A stretch of 64,000 nt of DNA, from NCBI RefSeq assembly GCF_006539565.1, contig NZ_BJNG01000034.1:53352-117351 (forward strand), read 5' to 3'. Shown here one piece after another: positions 61,521-64,000 of the stretch. The stretch comes from Pseudonocardia hydrocarbonoxydans. Its GTDB lineage: Bacteria > Actinomycetota > Actinomycetes > Mycobacteriales > Pseudonocardiaceae. Both the position numbers and the translations under genes were made by a program. The notes beneath the pieces are model-generated. The model made no database searches, was not told where the DNA came from, and saw only the letters and a list, made by a program, of their open reading frames with translations. Each line of letters opens with the position of its first letter. The stretch's first letter is position 1.

Positions 61521-63976
61521 CGCGCGTCGTCCCCGTCGGGGTCGGCAGGCCTGTCGGTGTCGCCGGTGGCGGTCGCCGGGGCCTCGTCCGCGCCCCCCGG
61601 CCCGGATCCGGTCGGCTCGACCGGCCCGGCGGCCGCCGGGGCCTCCGCGGGGTCGTCGTCCCGGGCGGCCACCGGGTCGGTGACGCCGGAGTCCCCGCCG
61701 GTCGGGTCCGCCCCCTCGTCCGGCTCCGGCGACCCGTCACCGGGCGGGTCGGTCCGGTCGGCGCCCCCGGCCGGCTCCACCGGGCCGTCGTCCGCGGCGG
61801 CCTCGTCGGCCGGCGCAGGCACGTCGATCGGCGCGGGCTCGTCGGTCGGCGCAGGCTCGTCGGTCGGCGCAGGCTCGTCCACGACCGGGACGTCGTCCGC
61901 CGAGGTGCCGTCCAGGGCGGCGACCTCCCCGACCTCCTCGACCTCCTCGATCCCGAAGGCGAAGTCGTCGGCGTCGTCGGGGTCCTCGCCGGTCAGCTCG
62001 GCGATGCGGCCGAGCGCGTCGGTCTCCCCCTCGTCGTCGACGTCGGAGGCGTGCACGAACCACTGCAGCGCGTCGGACTCCCGCCCGGCGGCCAGCAGGT
62101 TGTCGGCGTAGGCGTAGAACAGCCGCGCGCTCCACGGGTCGCGCCGGGCCGGGTCCAGCTCGGCGATCTGCAGCCCGACGACGGCGGCGTCGAGCTCACC
62201 GAGGTCGCGCCGCGCCCCCGCCGCGACGATCGCCAGCTCGATCCGGCCGGCCGTGCCCAGTTCGGCGGCCTCCGGGCTGCGCGCGATGTCGATCGCGCGC
62301 TCCGGCCGGCCCAGGGCCCGCTCGATGTCGGCCATCACGGGCAGGTGGACGGGCCCACCGCCCATCCGCCGTGCCGCGCGCAGCTCGGCGAGTGCCTCCG
62401 ACCACTCCTCGGCGTGGTACGCCGCGATCCCGGCGGCCTCGCGGACCACCGCGATCCGTGACGCACGGCGCCGGGCGTACCGGGCGTGCTCCAGCGCCAG
62501 GGCCGGGTCCTCCTCCATGAGGCTGCCCGCGGCGACCAGGTGCCGCGCGACGCTGTCGGCGGTGTCCTTCTGCAGCCCGCGCAGGTCGCGCCGGACCTCG
62601 GCGTCGAGGGCGGCCACCGTGTGCTCCTCGCTCAGGCGCGGCTCGGCGACGAACGACGCGCGCGCCGACTCCGGCACCCCGGTCCGGTCGCGGCCGGGCC
62701 GGGCCGAGGCGTCCCGCGACGGCCGGTCCGGCCGTCCGCCTGCCGAGCGCCGGGGGTCGGGGCGCCGCTCCGACCGGGCTCCGGCCGCCGGTCGCCGGTC
62801 GGAGGAGCGCTGCGCGGGCGCACGGTCCCCGTACGGTGCGGACGCCCGATCCGGGCGACCACGCTCGGCCGGGGTGCTGCGGTCACCCCGGGCACCGCGA
62901 TCGGGCCGGTCGTCGCGGCGGTCGGGCCGCCGGTCACCGTCGGGACGGTCGTCCCGGCGGGGGCGGTCCCACGACGACCGCGCCGCCGGCTCGTCCCGCC
63001 GCGCGGCCGGCGGACGCGCGACACCCCGGTCGTCGCGCCGCGGGCGGTCGCGCTCGTCGCGCGGGCCCCGCCCGGACGACGAGGGGCCGGAGGTCCGGCT
63101 GCGGTCGTCCCGGCTGCGGTCGTCCTCACGTCGGTCCGAACCCCGGTACGCGCCGGACCGCCGGTCACCGGCCGGCCGGTCGCGGTCGTCGCGGACGGGA
63201 CGGCGGTCGTCGCTGCGGCCGGGACGCGCGCCCCGGGCGTCCGGTCCCGCGTCCCGGCGACCGTCCACGCGCCGGGCGAAGGCCGTGTCACGACCCTCCG
63301 CCCGCTCGGGCGCGGCGCCGCGCCCGCGACTCTCGGACCCACCCCGACCCCCGCTCCAGCCACCACGATCGTCCCGGCCCCGGTCACGATCGCCGGTGTA
63401 GCCGTCACGACGATCGTCCGAGCGGTCGGCACGGACCGGGCGCGCACCCGATCCGCCGCGCGGCTCGGTGCGACCCACGCCGCCGCGGTAGCCGCCCGTG
63501 CCCTCCCGCGGACGCCCGGCGCCTCCACGGTCGTCCCGGGGACGACCACCGCGTCCGTCGTCGCCGCCCGGGCGACCCCTGTGCGGTGCGGTGCCCCGGC
63601 CGTCGTCGTCCCGCCGCGGACGGGACGTGCCCGCGTCGGCGCCGCGGCGCGGATACCCGCCCTGGGAGCGATCGTCGCGACGGCCTCCGACGGCGTCACG
63701 GTCGGCGCGGTGGCCGCGCCCGGCGGCGTCACCGGAGGACCTGGAGGCACCGGAGCGGCTCGGCCGGTCCCGGTCGCCGCGCGCACCCGCATCGGACCAG
63801 CCGCTGCCGACACCGGTACCCCGGCGGGACTCGCCACGGGAATCGCGGCCGGCACCGGATCCCGTCCGCTGCGGCTTTCCGCGCCGTTCCCCGCCCGATC
63901 GATCATGTCCTGCCGGGGAGCCGCCGCGATCATCTCGTCGCGGGCGGTCATCGCCGGAACCATCCGCGATACTCAC
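61517..63976 (-). CDS. TPR-like protein with large disordered RGD-rich N-terminus
   Basis: An 819-residue protein in the Rv1691 position. Residues 1-430 are an extreme low-complexity region of Arg, Asp, Gly, Ser and Pro (RPRRDDR, GDRDRGRDDRGG). Residues 440-660 are a helical repeat domain: RDLRGLQKDTADSVARHLVAAGSLMEEDPALALEHARYARRRASRIAVVREAAGIAAYHAEEWSEALAELRAARRM, AEAAELG-type helices, ARLFYAYADNLLAAGRESDALQWFVHA. Residues 670-819 are acidic with PAPTDEPAPTDEPAP repeats. GTG 63976. Known homologues have shorter N-termini; the function is unknown, perhaps RNA or ribosome-related. Confidence 0.82.
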   Translation of the reverse strand: MSIADGSGDDRPRRDDRGGSPAGHDRSGGERRGKPQRTGSGAGRDSRGESRRGTGVGSGWSDAGARGDRDRPSRSGASRSSGDAAGRGHRADRDAVGGRRDDRSQGGYPRRGADAGTSRPRRDDDGRGTAPHRGRPGGDDGRGGRPRDDRGGAGRPREGTGGYRGGVGRTEPRGGSGARPVRADRSDDRRDGYTGDRDRGRDDRGGWSGGRGGSESRGRGAAPERAEGRDTAFARRVDGRRDAGPDARGARPGRSDDRRPVRDDRDRPAGDRRSGAYRGSDRREDDRSRDDRSRTSGPSSSGRGPRDERDRPRRDDRGVARPPAARRDEPAARSSWDRPRRDDRPDGDRRPDRRDDRPDRGARGDRSTPAERGRPDRASAPYGDRAPAQRSSDRRPAAGARSERRPDPRRSAGGRPDRPSRDASARPGRDRTGVPESARASFVAEPRLSEEHTVAALDAEVRRDLRGLQKDTADSVARHLVAAGSLMEEDPALALEHARYARRRASRIAVVREAAGIAAYHAEEWSEALAELRAARRMGGGPVHLPVMADIERALGRPERAIDIARSPEAAELGTAGRIELAIVAAGARRDLGELDAAVVGLQIAELDPARRDPWSARLFYAYADNLLAAGRESDALQWFVHASDVDDEGETDALGRIAELTGEDPDDADDFAFGIEEVEEVGEVAALDGTSADDVPVVDEPAPTDEPAPTDEPAPIDVPAPADEAAADDGPVEPAGGADRTDPPGDGSPEPDEGADPTGGDSGVTDPVAARDDDPAEAPAAAGPVEPTGSGPGGADEAPATATGDTDRPADPDGDDAR

Positions 63977-64000
63977 CTACAGAGGATACAAAAAAGTGGG

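Overview
The window is 64 kb of very GC-rich DNA with many GTG starts, 4-base start/stop overlaps and leaderless-looking promoters, all typical of Actinobacteria. Gene content (F420-dependent LLM oxidoreductase, CopD/CtaG copper proteins, MctB, SteA, TlyA) and gene order point to the Pseudonocardiaceae, most likely Pseudonocardia or a close relative. The right-hand third follows the order of Mycobacterium tuberculosis Rv1691 to Rv1713 on the minus strand: TPR protein, HAD phosphatase, small protein, tlyA, nadK, recN, steA, mctB, pyrG, NUDIX, xerD, parA, scpA, scpB, rluB, cmk, der. Accessory genes are inserted at two points.

Layout. 1-9 kb: end of a CoxE-like VWA gene, an MFS exporter, a DUF3500 protein with a GntR regulator, a YciI protein, and a deletion scar where an alpha/beta hydrolase and a phnC-like ATPase both lost their 5' ends in front of a tandem-fused phosphonate permease. 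Then come a methyltransferase and an ACR3-like carrier. 8.7-12.5 kb: a TetR gene divergent from a tightly overlapping four-gene operon (methyltransferase, flavoprotein, ArsR-rhodanese regulator, nucleoside phosphorylase). 12.5-16 kb: tungstate transporter tupABC, with a frameshift in the ATPase, divergent from a GntR/binding-protein-like regulator across a palindrome. 16-18 kb: lspA and an IS110-family element whose transposase is split by an in-frame TAG, with a highly structured upstream region. 18-25.4 kb: a copper block (two CopD/CtaG membrane proteins, a CopA ATPase, CtaG, a small membrane protein) sharing a TTCTAC...GTAGA dyad at three promoters.

25.3-33.9 kb: metal and envelope genes. 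An adenylation-carrier-acyltransferase fusion protein has an IdeR-type iron box between its -35 and -10. mntH and an MntR-type regulator share a TAGAC-N2-GTCTA box. An L,D-transpeptidase, a CPBP protease and a coiled-coil secreted protein lie between them. 33.4-35.8 kb: a mobile-element graveyard beside tRNA-Pro. A multicopper oxidase gene is broken and fused in frame to the C-terminal half of a tyrosine integrase, a YaaC-like gene carries an in-frame TGA, and a second integrase tail lies next to the tRNA. 36-43.8 kb: a two-component system, then the der-plsC-cmk-rluB-scpB-scpA-parA housekeeping run, with a very large hairpin between rluB and cmk.

44-49.7 kb: an inserted catabolic module of OYE-type reductase (apparently damaged at its start), hydrolase, Baeyer-Villiger-type monooxygenase and a divergent AcoR-like regulator with a degenerate AAA+ region. 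49.7-64 kb: the conserved housekeeping run, ending in a TPR protein with a roughly 430-residue R/G/D-rich disordered N-terminus. Two intergenic regions (45.3 and 54.5 kb) hold three-copy arrays of a GCGAGT-containing unit of about 22 bp. Short degenerate genes (phnC remnant, transposase, oxidase-integrase chimera, yaaC) make this a region with several independent rearrangements.
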